19,926 bases of DNA from Flavobacteriaceae bacterium UBA3078 (GCA_002366675.1 DFBO01000125.1:31828-51753), one strand, 5' to 3'; numbered from the stretch's first letter, positions 7,172-15,294 are shown. The notes: generated by a model not told the origin, from the letters alone. Program-made: numbers and translations.

Positions 7172-7717
7172 TTATTTTGTAAATGGTACAGCTACTCTTG
7201 CAGTTCCCCATCCTAAGTGCATGTTTATGCCACCATCAGCTTCATCAAATGCTATAGAAAAAGCTTCAATAGATTTATCACCTTTTGTTACAGGAACATT
7301 TAATCGAGCCACATCATTAGCTTCTTTGTAAAAATAACTACCCCAAACATTTAAATCGGTACTTATAATAGCTGTCCATTCTTTTTCCCCTGGAATAGCA
7401 TAAAATGTATAAGTTCCAGCAGATACTTTTGTGTCGCCTAACATCATGTCTGTGTATAAAGTTAATTCAGCAGCTTCATTTGCTCCAGTACGCCAAACTT
7501 CTCCATTAGGAGCTAATTTACTTAATTCTCTATCTTTTAATTGAGGTCTGCTATAAACAATCTTTATTAATTTATTCGATTCTTTATAGCTCGTTGGAAA
7601 TGACGCTGCATCCATTGGGCTTTTGTCTAGTCCTTTAAATTCTTGAGCATTTGTTGAGAACGATAATAGCATGATAAATGCAAAAGCGATACTTGAAATG
7701 AGAGTTGATTTTTTCAT
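7172..7717 (-). CDS. DUF2911 family exported protein
   Basis: A 181-aa protein with a Sec signal peptide (MKKSTLISSIAFAFIMLL.., cleaved after ..STNAQ, about residue 24). The mature part is a good match to DUF2911, common in Bacteroidota: SRPQLKDRE, the PNGEVWRTGANEAAELTLYTD core, AGTYTFYAIPGEKEWTAIIS, NVWGSYFYKEANDVARLNVP and the C-terminal NMHLGWGTARVAVPF. The family's function is unknown; the fold is likely a periplasmic beta-sandwich. It is convergent with queE across a shared terminator and is probably a single-gene unit, since 103 bases separate its start from the next gene's stop. No -7 element was seen upstream. Confidence 0.9.
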   Translation of the reverse strand: MKKSTLISSIAFAFIMLLSFSTNAQEFKGLDKSPMDAASFPTSYKESNKLIKIVYSRPQLKDRELSKLAPNGEVWRTGANEAAELTLYTDMMLGDTKVSAGTYTFYAIPGEKEWTAIISTDLNVWGSYFYKEANDVARLNVPVTKGDKSIEAFSIAFDEADGGINMHLGWGTARVAVPFTK

Positions 7718-7820
7718 AATTTGTGATAATTAGATTTAAAATAAGTTTAAATATTATGTCTCATAATTTACTGAAGCTATATAGATTTTAAGTTAAATGT
7801 ATCCTAATATTTAAATAAGT

Positions 7821-9092
7821 TTAAAGTTTTATAAATCTTTTGGATTCCCGTCCGTTGTTATTATGAAAGTCAATAATGTAAATTCCAGCAGCAAGGCTCT
7901 TTACCGAAAAATTATAAGATCTTTCTAAATTTGAATCAGTAATTTTTTCTTTAGACAAGGTTTTGATAAAACGACCAGAATTATCATATAGTTCCATTAA
8001 TAAATTATCAGATTTATTAAAACGTATATTGAATTCTAAATTGTCTTTTACTGGATTATTCAATAATTGAATGTCTAAGTGAGCTCTTACAGTTTCATCA
8101 ATATTATCAGTACTTAATTCTTCATCAGTAAATTTATATATAGAAGTTCCTGAGGCATAAGCTATTCCTGAATTAACAATAAAAAATCTATTTAAGATGC
8201 TTCCAATATTTAAATTGGTCCATGTTACACCTCCATCTGAAGTTTCGTGAATACCTGTAGTATGTCCTCCCATCCAACCTCGTGTTTCAGAGATAAAACC
8301 TACAGCTTGAATTAGAGTTTCTGGAGCATCATAACTTGTCCAAGAACTACCTGAGTCAACTGATTTAATGAGTTTTCCTAAATGCGGAGAAACAGATTCA
8401 ATGGATCCAAAAATCACATTAGTAGAATTTTCTAATACTTGAAGTTTCCATACATATTCACCTACAATATTCGAATTAAATATTTCTGTCCATGATGTAC
8501 CTCCATCTATAGTTTTTAATATGACTCCACCAGTAGAATTGTTTCCAGAAACAAAACCGACATTTTCATTTAAAAAGTAAATTTCGACTAAGGCGTTTGC
8601 ATAAGCAGACATGTCAATAAAATCCCATGTAGCACCACTATCTGATGATTTTATGATGTAAGCAGGAGTAAAATAAGCACCACAACCGTAAATTGTTGAG
8701 TCTCCTACTGTATTCAAGCCACAAATAGCCTGTGGAGTTGTTGGAATATTAGTGACAAGTTCCCAAGTATCACCTCCATCAGATGTTTTAAAAAATTCAC
8801 CGTTAAGTGTGCCTAAAAACCCAATATTTGAGTTCAGAAATTCAATGTTCCTAAAATAATAGCTGCCACCAAGCATAGCTTCGTTCAATTGTTCTGTCCA
8901 AGTAATACCACCATCAATAGTTTTATAAACTGCAGCATAATATCCATTTGCCGCCCAACCTTCGTTTTCATTTAAAAAAAACACATCATCAAAACGTTGA
9001 CCATTTAAGTTAGATGTAATAGAAGTTGTTTGCCATGTCTGAGAAAAAAGATTAATGGTAAATAACAAGAAGAAGACATGTGAAAACTTCAT
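7821..9092 (-). CDS. T9SS-secreted YCF48/BNR-type beta-propeller protein
   Basis: A 423-aa exported protein. After the signal peptide (MKFSHVFFLLFTINLFSQ) come six blades marked by Asp-box motifs of the form D-x-G-x-x-W: about residues 60-65, 105-110, 151-156, 196-201, 246-251 and 286-291, each preceded by a hydrophobic strand such as NEGWAANG, NIGFLGT or NVGFVSG. This is the layout of YCF48-like photosystem II assembly-factor propellers and sialidase/BNR repeats, which here probably serve binding or adhesion rather than photosynthesis. Residues about 340-423 (NNPVKDNLEF, ELYDNSGR, AAGIYIIDF, ESKRFIKL) form a type A C-terminal sorting domain for the type IX secretion system, so the protein should reach the cell surface or medium. 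The ligand is unknown. Confidence 0.9.
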   Translation of the reverse strand: MKFSHVFFLLFTINLFSQTWQTTSITSNLNGQRFDDVFFLNENEGWAANGYYAAVYKTIDGGITWTEQLNEAMLGGSYYFRNIEFLNSNIGFLGTLNGEFFKTSDGGDTWELVTNIPTTPQAICGLNTVGDSTIYGCGAYFTPAYIIKSSDSGATWDFIDMSAYANALVEIYFLNENVGFVSGNNSTGGVILKTIDGGTSWTEIFNSNIVGEYVWKLQVLENSTNVIFGSIESVSPHLGKLIKSVDSGSSWTSYDAPETLIQAVGFISETRGWMGGHTTGIHETSDGGVTWTNLNIGSILNRFFIVNSGIAYASGTSIYKFTDEELSTDNIDETVRAHLDIQLLNNPVKDNLEFNIRFNKSDNLLMELYDNSGRFIKTLSKEKITDSNLERSYNFSVKSLAAGIYIIDFHNNNGRESKRFIKL

Positions 9093-9147
9093 AATTTATG
9101 GGATGATGTTAAAGTGTAACTAATAAACTTTCAAGTTGTAAATATAA

Positions 9148-9155
9148 CAAATGTA
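9148..9155 (-). promoter_or_regulatory. -7 promoter element of the beta-propeller gene
   Basis: On the minus strand this reads TACATTTG, an exact TAnnTTTG match. A start near 9141 would give a leader of about 50 bases. I see no clear TTTG at the -33 distance. Confidence 0.5.
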
Positions 9156-9229
9156 CTTAAGTAGTTAAACTTTCATATTTATATAAAAAACTCGTATTTT
9201 GTTTTAATTAATAACTAACTATACAATTG

Positions 9230-9263
9230 TTGTTTATAAATCAATATTAAATGTTAATATTTG
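9230..9263 (+). promoter_or_regulatory. Possible promoter of asnB
   Basis: TTG (9230-9232) is followed 23 bases later by AATATTTG (9256-9263), one mismatch from TAnnTTTG. Transcription would start near 9269, about 20 bases before the asnB ATG. The mismatch and maximal spacing make this weak. Confidence 0.35.
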
Positions 9264-9289
9264 TCTTCTTAAATAAAGAAATAAGAATT

Positions 9290-10954
9290 ATGTGTGGCAT
9301 TGTATGTGCATTCGATTTGAAACAGAAATCTGAAGACTTGAGACCTCAAATATTAGAAATGGCTAAAACCATTCGTCATCGTGGTCCAGATTGGTCTGGT
9401 ATTTATAGCGATGATAAAGTGATTATGGCTCATGAACGTTTGGCTATTGTTGATCCAGCTTCTGGAAAGCAACCATTGTTTAGTGAAGATAAAAAATTGA
9501 TTTTAGCTGCTAATGGCGAAATATATAATCATAGAGAATTACGCAAGCAATTAAAAACAGCTTATAACTTTCAAACTGAAAGCGATTGTGAAGTTATTTT
9601 GGCTTTATACAAAGAGAGAGGAGTTAATTTTGTTGATGATATGAATGGTATTTTCGGATTTGCCATTTACGATGTTGAAAAAGATTCATATTTCATTGCA
9701 AGAGACCACATGGGAATTATTCCATTGTATATTGGTTGGGATGAAAATGGGACGTTCTATGTCGCTTCCGAATTAAAAGCACTAGAAGGTGTTTGTATTA
9801 AAATAGAATTATTTCCTCCTGGACATTATATGTCTAGTAAAGATGGCAAATTTGTAAAATGGTATAAACGCGAATGGACAGAATTTGAAGCTGTAAAAGA
9901 TAATGAAACATCCATAAAAGTAATTAAAGAAGCACTAGAAGCAGCTGTCCACAGACAGTTAATGAGCGATGTACCTTATGGTGTATTGTTGTCAGGTGGT
10001 TTGGATTCTTCTGTAACCTCTGCAATAGCAAAACAATATTCACAAAAACGTATTGAAAGCGATGACAAGTCTGAAGCTTGGTGGCCACAACTGCATAGTT
10101 TTTCCGTTGGACTTGAAGGTTCTCCAGATTTGGCTGCAGCCAGAAAAGTGGCAGACCATATTGGAACAGTTCATCATGAAATTAAGTTTACCATCCAAGA
10201 AGGATTAGATGCTATAAAAGACGTGATTTATCAATTAGAAACATACGATGTTACTACTATAAGAGCTAGTACACCTATGTATTTAATGGCACGAGTTATT
10301 AAATCTATGGGAATAAAAATGGTGCTGTCAGGTGAAGGTGCAGACGAGCTTTTTGGAGGCTATCTATACTTTCATAAAGCGCCAAATGCACAAGAATTTC
10401 ATGAGGAAACTGTTAGGAAATTAAGCAAACTTCATCAATACGATTGCTTACGAGCCAACAAAAGTTTGGCAGCTTGGGGAATTGAAGGTCGTGTTCCGTT
10501 TTTAGATAAAGAGTTTATGGATGTTGCTATGCGTATCAACCCAAAAGATAAAATGATTCATGGAGAGCGCATGGAAAAATGGGTTCTAAGAAAAGCCTTT
10601 GAAGACATGATTCCAGAATCTGTAGCTTGGAGACAGAAAGAGCAATTTAGCGATGGTGTAGGTTATAGTTGGATAGATACTTTAAAAGAATTGGTTGAAA
10701 AAGAAGTGACAAACGAACAAATGGCGAATGCTAAATACCATTTCCCAATTCAAACACCAAATAGCAAAGAAGAGTTTTATTATCGTACTATTTTTGCTGA
10801 GCATTTTCCTAGTGATGCTGCAGCTTTAAGTGTGCCACAAGAAGCAAGTGTAGCTTGTAGTACACAAATAGCCTTAGAATGGGACGAAGCTTTTAAAAAC
10901 ATGAATGAACCATCTGGAAGAGCCATTGCAAATGTGCATGATGATTCATATTAA
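9290..10954 (+). CDS. asnB: Asparagine synthetase B (glutamine-hydrolysing)
   Basis: Makes asparagine from aspartate, ATP and glutamine in the cytosol. The ATG at 9290 gives MCGIV, exposing Cys2 as the N-terminal nucleophile after Met removal; an upstream in-frame ATG (9251) would bury that Cys and is rejected. From 9290 the protein is 554 aa, the same length as E. coli AsnB. The class II amidotransferase domain (about 2-200) shows RHRGPDWSG, NGEIYNH and GSDCE-like ESDCEVI; the synthetase domain has the PP-loop SGGLDSS (235-241) and LSGEGADELFGGYLYFHKAPN. Long stretches (EAWWPQLHSF, ETYDVTTIRASTPMYLM, WRQKEQFSDGVGYSWIDTL) follow E. coli AsnB closely. It is a single-gene unit ended by a strong hairpin. 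Confidence 0.97.
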   Translation: MCGIVCAFDLKQKSEDLRPQILEMAKTIRHRGPDWSGIYSDDKVIMAHERLAIVDPASGKQPLFSEDKKLILAANGEIYNHRELRKQLKTAYNFQTESDCEVILALYKERGVNFVDDMNGIFGFAIYDVEKDSYFIARDHMGIIPLYIGWDENGTFYVASELKALEGVCIKIELFPPGHYMSSKDGKFVKWYKREWTEFEAVKDNETSIKVIKEALEAAVHRQLMSDVPYGVLLSGGLDSSVTSAIAKQYSQKRIESDDKSEAWWPQLHSFSVGLEGSPDLAAARKVADHIGTVHHEIKFTIQEGLDAIKDVIYQLETYDVTTIRASTPMYLMARVIKSMGIKMVLSGEGADELFGGYLYFHKAPNAQEFHEETVRKLSKLHQYDCLRANKSLAAWGIEGRVPFLDKEFMDVAMRINPKDKMIHGERMEKWVLRKAFEDMIPESVAWRQKEQFSDGVGYSWIDTLKELVEKEVTNEQMANAKYHFPIQTPNSKEEFYYRTIFAEHFPSDAAALSVPQEASVACSTQIALEWDEAFKNMNEPSGRAIANVHDDSY

Positions 10955-10980
10955 TAAATCTCAAAAATAGGGTTATATAT

Positions 10981-11015
10981 AAAAAGGTGATAGTTAAACA
11001 AACTATCACCTTTTT
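10981..11015. terminator. Intrinsic terminator of asnB
   Basis: A perfect 15-bp inverted repeat, AAAAAGGTGATAGTT / AACTATCACCTTTTT, around a 5-base loop (AAACA), ending in a run of T. It lies 26 bases past the asnB stop. The symmetrical A/T flanks would also stop transcription arriving from the right. Confidence 0.92.
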
Positions 11016-11019
11016 AAAT

Positions 11020-11380
11020 TTTGGCTATCAATCAATCTAACGTAATATTGGTAAATTTAAGTCAGTTTAATTTGGCAGTACTAACAACAAAAGTGTTGTT
11101 AATATTACAAGAATTTGCAAACGAAAAATCAATATATGTATATACAACACAATTGACCCTTCTCTAAACATAAAAACCGATGGCAATCTAATAAGTATAA
11201 CTTTAAATAATAACGTTTAAAGTCCTTTTGCTAAAAGTTGTTTAGTTGAACATTTAAAACATAGATGACATCAATTTTAAGACACTTTTTAAGCCTTTTA
11301 AGCCGTTTTTAAGTAATTAACAATTGTTGATAATTTTCATTGTCAACAGCTAAAATCCTTTTAAAAAGCGTTTAAAAGCC
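11020..11380. other. Gene-less region between asnB and gyrB with inverted and phased repeats
   Basis: No frame here gives a plausible protein. Visible structure: an outer inverted repeat GTAATATT (11042-11049) / AATATTAC (11101-11108) enclosing a perfect 8-bp hairpin TAACAACA-AAAG-TGTTGTTA (11082-11101); three TTTTAAG copies at 11287, 11296 and 11307; an inverted repeat TGTTGA / TCAACA (11325-11330, 11343-11348); and two adjacent 11-base near-repeats, TTTAAAAAGCG and TTTAAAAGCCG (11360-11381), directly before the -7 box. The segment therefore looks regulatory for gyrB and may also hold a small RNA. Confidence 0.6.
11042..11108. repeat. Nested inverted repeat (possible structured RNA or protein-binding site)
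   Basis: Outer arms GTAATATT and AATATTAC (8 bp) surround an inner perfect hairpin of 8 bp with loop AAAG; the inner right arm shares its last base with the outer right arm. The intervening segment also has AAATT...AATTT complementarity. There is no T tract after it, so it is not a terminator. Confidence 0.5.
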
Positions 11381-11381
11381 G
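11360..11381. repeat. Tandem 11-base repeat adjoining the gyrB -7 box
   Basis: TTTAAAAAGCG is followed at once by TTTAAAAGCCG, so equivalent bases face the same side of the helix. The position overlaps where the -33 element would be, suggesting an operator or an A/T-tract bend. Confidence 0.45.
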
Positions 11382-11389
11382 TATATTTG
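11382..11389 (+). promoter_or_regulatory. -7 promoter element of gyrB
   Basis: TATATTTG is an exact TAnnTTTG match. A start near 11395 would give gyrB a leader of about 65 bases that contains a hairpin. The expected -33 TTG is absent; the repeats described just upstream occupy that place. Confidence 0.6.
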
Positions 11390-11398
11390 TAAGTATCC

Positions 11399-11426
11399 AA
11401 AAATGATGCGTGAGTATCATTTTTTT
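11399..11426 (+). promoter_or_regulatory. Hairpin with T tract in the gyrB leader (possible attenuator)
   Basis: AAAAATGAT (11399-11407) pairs perfectly with ATCATTTTT (11416-11424) around an 8-base loop (GCGTGAGT), and the T run continues to 11426. It lies between the -7 box and the gyrB ATG. The shape is that of a weak intrinsic terminator, but the stem has only one G-C pair. Confidence 0.45.
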
Positions 11427-11460
11427 ATGCCATAAATCGAACTAAAAATTATTCAAAATA

Positions 11461-13410
11461 ATGAGCGAAAAAAGAGAAGAATTTAACAAGGATAATTATT
11501 CAGCAGATAGTATTCAAGCTTTAGAAGGTATGGAGCATGTGCGTATGCGTCCTTCCATGTATATTGGAGATACTGGAGTAAGAGGTTTACACCATTTAGT
11601 GTATGAGGTTGTCGATAACTCTATTGATGAAGCATTAGCTGGACATTGTGATAATATTACCGTAATTATTAACGAAGATAATTCCATAACAACTGAAGAT
11701 GATGGTCGTGGTATTCCAGTTGATTTGCATAAAAAAGAAGGTGTCTCGGCACTAGAAGTTGTAATGACTAAGATTGGTGCTGGTGGAAAATTCGATAAAG
11801 ATTCATATAAAGTGTCTGGTGGACTCCATGGTGTTGGTGTAAGTTGTGTTAACGCATTGTCAGATCATTTAAAAGCCACAGTATACCGAAAGGGTGAAAT
11901 CTGGGAGCAAGAATACGAGAAAGGAAAAACCATGTATCCTGTTAAAAAGGTTGGTGCTACTGATAAAAGAGGAACGATTGTTACTTTTAAGCCAGACCCA
12001 ACAATTTTTACTCAGACTTTAGAATATAATTATGATACGTTAGCTAGCAGATTACGTGAATTAGCTTATTTGAATAAAGGTATTACTATTCATTTAGTAG
12101 ATAGAAGGCATAAAAAAGAGGATGGTGAGTTTGAAGGGGAAACTTTTCATTCTGAAGAAGGTCTTAAAGAATTTATCAAATTCTTAGATGGTAATCGTGA
12201 GCCTTTAATAAAAGAGGTTATTGCTTTTGAAGGTGAAAAGAATGGTGTTCCTGTTGAGGTTGCAATGGTTTATAATACCTCTTATGCCGAAAACTTACAT
12301 TCTTATGTAAATAATATCAACACACACGAAGGTGGAACACATTTATCTGGTTTCCGTCGTGGTTTAACACATACACTTAAAAAGTATGCAGATGAATCTG
12401 GCTTACTAAAAAACTTAAAATTCGATATTTCTGGGGATGATTTCCGTGAAGGGCTTACAGCTATTATTTCGGTAAAAGTTCAAGAACCACAATTCGAAGG
12501 GCAAACCAAAACGAAGTTAGGAAATAGAGAGGTTTCTGCAGCAGTTAGCCAATCTGTATCAGAAATGCTAACCGATTATTTAGAGGAAAATCCAGACGAT
12601 GCTAAAACGATTGTGCAAAAAGTTATTCTTGCGGCACAAGCGCGTCATGCTGCTCAAAAAGCACGTGAAATGGTGCAGCGTAAGACTGTCATGAGTATTG
12701 GTGGTTTACCTGGAAAATTATCGGACTGTTCTGAGCAAGATCCAGAAAAATGCGAAGTGTATCTTGTTGAGGGAGATTCGGCAGGTGGAACAGCAAAACA
12801 AGGTAGAGATAGAGCTTTTCAAGCTATTTTACCGTTACGTGGAAAAATTTTGAATGTTGAAAAAGCCATGGTTCATAAAGTGTTTGAAAACGAAGAAATA
12901 AAGAACATTTTTACAGCCCTTGGTGTTACTATTGGAACTGAAGAAGATAGCAAGGCATTAAACTTATCTAAATTAAGATATCATAAAGTGGTTATTATGT
13001 GTGATGCAGATATTGATGGTAGTCACATTGAAACGTTAATCTTAACGTTCTTTTTCCGTTTTATGAAAGAGCTTATAGAAAATGGGCATATTTATATTGC
13101 AACTCCTCCACTATATTTAATTAAAAAAGGAGCAAAAAAGCAATATGCTTGGAATGATGAAGAACGTGCTGCTATTTTAGAACAATATGGAGATGGAGCA
13201 AAAATTCAACGTTATAAAGGTCTTGGTGAGATGAATGCAGAACAACTTTGGGACACAACTATGAATCCTGAATTTAGAACATTGCGTCAAATTCAAATTG
13301 AGAATGGTGTTGAAGCAGATAGAATATTTTCTATGTTAATGGGAGACGAAGTGCCACCTCGTAGAGAGTTTATTGAAAAGAATGCTATTTATGCAAATAT
13401 AGACGCATAA
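11461..13410 (+). CDS. gyrB: DNA gyrase subunit B
   Basis: ATPase subunit of DNA gyrase, which with GyrA introduces negative supercoils. The 649-aa length is normal for the short GyrB type that lacks the roughly 165-aa insert of E. coli (804 aa). The GHKL ATPase domain shows EVVDNSIDEALAG (Glu49, Asn53), DDGRGIPV (80-87) and VSGGLHGVGVS; the transducer includes HEGGTHLSGF and EPQFEGQTKTKLGN. The TOPRIM domain has EGDSAGG (438-444) and the metal-binding DADIDGSH (515-522), and the tail ends in RYKGLGEMN and TMNPEFRTL. Q-T-K in FEGQTKTKLGN is the gyrase/topo IV ATP-contacting loop; ParE is possible in principle, but the EGDSAGGTAKQGRDR stretch and length favour GyrB. Expression probably starts from the TATATTTG box upstream, through a hairpin-bearing leader. 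Confidence 0.95.
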   Translation: MSEKREEFNKDNYSADSIQALEGMEHVRMRPSMYIGDTGVRGLHHLVYEVVDNSIDEALAGHCDNITVIINEDNSITTEDDGRGIPVDLHKKEGVSALEVVMTKIGAGGKFDKDSYKVSGGLHGVGVSCVNALSDHLKATVYRKGEIWEQEYEKGKTMYPVKKVGATDKRGTIVTFKPDPTIFTQTLEYNYDTLASRLRELAYLNKGITIHLVDRRHKKEDGEFEGETFHSEEGLKEFIKFLDGNREPLIKEVIAFEGEKNGVPVEVAMVYNTSYAENLHSYVNNINTHEGGTHLSGFRRGLTHTLKKYADESGLLKNLKFDISGDDFREGLTAIISVKVQEPQFEGQTKTKLGNREVSAAVSQSVSEMLTDYLEENPDDAKTIVQKVILAAQARHAAQKAREMVQRKTVMSIGGLPGKLSDCSEQDPEKCEVYLVEGDSAGGTAKQGRDRAFQAILPLRGKILNVEKAMVHKVFENEEIKNIFTALGVTIGTEEDSKALNLSKLRYHKVVIMCDADIDGSHIETLILTFFFRFMKELIENGHIYIATPPLYLIKKGAKKQYAWNDEERAAILEQYGDGAKIQRYKGLGEMNAEQLWDTTMNPEFRTLRQIQIENGVEADRIFSMLMGDEVPPRREFIEKNAIYANIDA

Positions 13411-13431
13411 ACAAAGTATATAAATACAGTT

Positions 13432-13459
13432 AAGGCAGAAGATAATTCTTCTGCTTTTT
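13432..13459 (+). terminator. Terminator of gyrB
   Basis: GCAGAAG (13435-13441) pairs with CTTCTGC (13448-13454) around ATAATT and is followed by five T; two or three extra outer pairs (A-T, G-T) lengthen the stem. It begins about 20 bases after the gyrB stop. Confidence 0.85.
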
Positions 13460-13480
13460 CATTTGCAGTATTTTTATTTG

Positions 13481-13488
13481 TAATTTTG
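13481..13488 (+). promoter_or_regulatory. -7 promoter element of mdh
   Basis: TAATTTTG fits TAnnTTTG exactly. A TTTG at 13462-13465 lies 15 bases upstream, slightly closer than usual. The start would be near 13494, giving a 34-base leader. Confidence 0.6.
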
Positions 13489-13527
13489 CAGTCTTAAAAA
13501 TCAACACATTAAAAAACACATAATTTT

Positions 13528-14454
13528 ATGAAAGTAACAGTAGTTGGAGCAGGAGCAGTAGGTGCCAGTTGTGCAGAATACATAGCTATTAAAAATTTCG
13601 CTTCAGAAGTCGTTTTATTAGATATAAAAGAAGGTTTTGCTGAAGGTAAAGCTATGGATTTAATGCAAACAGCTTCTCTAAATGGATTTGATACTAAAAT
13701 AACAGGAATTACAAACGATTATTCGGTAACAGCAAATAGCGATATTTGTGTTATTACTTCTGGAATTCCAAGAAAACCAGGTATGACTCGTGAAGAGTTA
13801 ATTGGTATTAACGCTGGAATTGTAAAAGCGGTTTCTTCAAGTTTAGTAAAACATTCTCCAAATACAATTCTTATTGTTGTAAGTAACCCAATGGATACAA
13901 TGGCATATTTAGCTTCAAAAGCTACTGGATTACAAAAACATAGAATTATTGGAATGGGTGGAGCATTAGATTCTGCACGTTTTAAATATAGATTAGCAGA
14001 AGCATTAGAAGCACCAATTAGTGATGTTGATGGAATGGTGCTTGGTGGACATAGTGATACTGGTATGATTCCTTTAACTAGATTAGCCACTAGAAATTCT
14101 GTGCCTGTTTCAAAGTTTTTATCAGCTGAACGTTTAGAACAAGTTAAAGAAGATACAAAGGTTGGTGGAGCAACACTAACTAAATTATTAGGTACTTCGG
14201 CTTGGTACGCTCCAGGAGCAGCAGTAAGTAGTTTGGTACAAGCTATTGCGTGTAATCAGAAAAAAATGTTTCCTTGTTCAGTTCTATTAGATGGCGAATA
14301 TGGCTTGAAAGATATCTGTATAGGAGTGCCAGTTATTCTAGGGAGAAATGGTATAGAGAGTATTGTTGAAATGGAATTAACAGAAGCTGAAAAAACAAAC
14401 ATGCATAAAAGTGCAGAAGCTGTTAGAAAAACTAATGGATTATTAGAATTATAA
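13528..14454 (+). CDS. mdh: Malate dehydrogenase (LDH-like type)
   Basis: NAD-dependent oxidation of malate to oxaloacetate in the TCA cycle. The 308-aa protein has the Rossmann motif GAGAVG (7-12) with Asp32 at the end of the second strand, which favours NAD. The mobile active-site loop reads SGIPRKPGMTREEL, where Arg82 marks malate rather than lactate specificity (lactate dehydrogenases have Gln there); Arg88, Asp148 (GGALDSARF, with Arg151) and catalytic His175 (GGHSDTG) complete the site. VSNPMD is the usual NAD/substrate block. A promoter of its own follows the gyrB terminator. The next gene starts 28 bases after the stop and has no promoter box of its own, so the two are probably cotranscribed. 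Confidence 0.96.
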   Translation: MKVTVVGAGAVGASCAEYIAIKNFASEVVLLDIKEGFAEGKAMDLMQTASLNGFDTKITGITNDYSVTANSDICVITSGIPRKPGMTREELIGINAGIVKAVSSSLVKHSPNTILIVVSNPMDTMAYLASKATGLQKHRIIGMGGALDSARFKYRLAEALEAPISDVDGMVLGGHSDTGMIPLTRLATRNSVPVSKFLSAERLEQVKEDTKVGGATLTKLLGTSAWYAPGAAVSSLVQAIACNQKKMFPCSVLLDGEYGLKDICIGVPVILGRNGIESIVEMELTEAEKTNMHKSAEAVRKTNGLLEL

Positions 14455-14482
14455 TATCTCTAAGAAACTTAAAACATATAAA

Positions 14483-15145
14483 ATGAAAAAAATAATATTA
14501 GTCGTATTAGTCGCTTTAACAACATCTGTCTTTTCACAAGAAAGCATGACAGAAGGAGTTATATTTTCTAAACAAACCATGTCTACAGATAATGCCCAAA
14601 TGCAAAGTCAATTGGCAATGATTGGAGATATTTTAACAACTACATATTTTAAAGAAGGTAAAACTCGTTCTGAAACATCAAACATCATGACAGGATCTTC
14701 ATATTCAATTATGGATAGCGAGAGTAATGAAATGTTGATGGCATTGAATAATCAAATGACAGGTAAAAAATATGTTGTTAAAAGCATGGAGCCTACAGAA
14801 GAAGATTTAAAGAATGTAACAATAACTAAAGGAGATGAAACTAAAACAGTACTAGGTTACGAGTGTCAAGAATATAATATTGAATTAAATAAAGAAGGTA
14901 CTGTTGTAACAATGGATGTTTATACAACAGATAAATTAAGTGCTATTTCTCAGCAATCAACAATGATGGGAGCCAACTTAAATGGATTTCCATTATTTAT
15001 GACAATGAATATGAGTCAAACGGGAATGAACTTAACCATTACGAATGAAGTTACTGAAATAAAGAAAGAATCTGTAACAGATGATAAATTCGATATGACA
15101 CCTCCAGAAGGATATGAAAAAACAGATAAGTTACAAGGTATGTAA
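14483..15145 (+). CDS. Small exported protein, DUF4412-like (hypothetical)
   Basis: A 220-aa protein with a Sec signal peptide (MKKIILVVLVALTTSVFSQ, cleavage near residue 19). The mature part is rich in Met and Thr (for example SKQTMSTDNAQMQSQLAMIG and FMTMNMSQTGMNLT) and shows TYFKEGKTRSE, the GYECQEYNIE strand and a C-terminal PPEGYEKTD. This pattern, an early 'expression of ligand, Met-rich, then K..GYEC..Y' layout, resembles DUF4412 proteins of Bacteroidota, whose function is not known; I would treat the family call as probable, not certain. It has a single Cys. It follows mdh by 28 bases and is closed by a very strong terminator. Confidence 0.8.
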   Translation: MKKIILVVLVALTTSVFSQESMTEGVIFSKQTMSTDNAQMQSQLAMIGDILTTTYFKEGKTRSETSNIMTGSSYSIMDSESNEMLMALNNQMTGKKYVVKSMEPTEEDLKNVTITKGDETKTVLGYECQEYNIELNKEGTVVTMDVYTTDKLSAISQQSTMMGANLNGFPLFMTMNMSQTGMNLTITNEVTEIKKESVTDDKFDMTPPEGYEKTDKLQGM

Positions 15146-15157
15146 TGCCTAAAAATT

Positions 15158-15205
15158 TATATAACAAAAAAAACAGCTTTTTATAGCTGTTTTTTTTGTT
15201 ATATA
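15158..15205. terminator. Strong terminator after the DUF4412-like gene
   Basis: A 21-bp perfect inverted repeat (15158-15178 with 15185-15205), loop TTTTAT. The core is ATAAC, eight A, CAGCT on the left and AGCTG, eight T, GTTAT on the right. The T run is inside the stem, so termination would occur before the whole stem is formed; it works equally in both directions. Confidence 0.88.
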
Positions 15206-15215
15206 TCTGAAACCT

Positions 15216-15247
15216 TTTGTTAAATAAGTATAGAAGATATATATTTG
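15216..15247 (+). promoter_or_regulatory. Promoter of secDF (Bacteroidota type, complete)
   Basis: TTTG (15216-15219), a 20-base spacer, then TATATTTG (15240-15247): both elements match the phylum consensus and the spacing is ideal. Transcription should begin near 15253, about 40 bases before the secDF ATG. It starts 11 bases after the preceding terminator. Confidence 0.8.
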
Positions 15248-15294
15248 CTCGTTTTAAAAAATATCAACAAGAGAACTAATTAATTTAATATATA

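Noticed and set aside
9251..9289. Upstream in-frame ATG extending asnB by 13 residues
   Set aside because: AsnB needs Cys2 free at the N-terminus; starting at 9290 gives MCGI and the same length as E. coli AsnB.
11325..11333. DnaA-box-like TTATCAACA (minus strand) near gyrB, suggesting an origin
   Set aside because: One near-match with no cluster, no dnaA or dnaN nearby; not enough for an origin.
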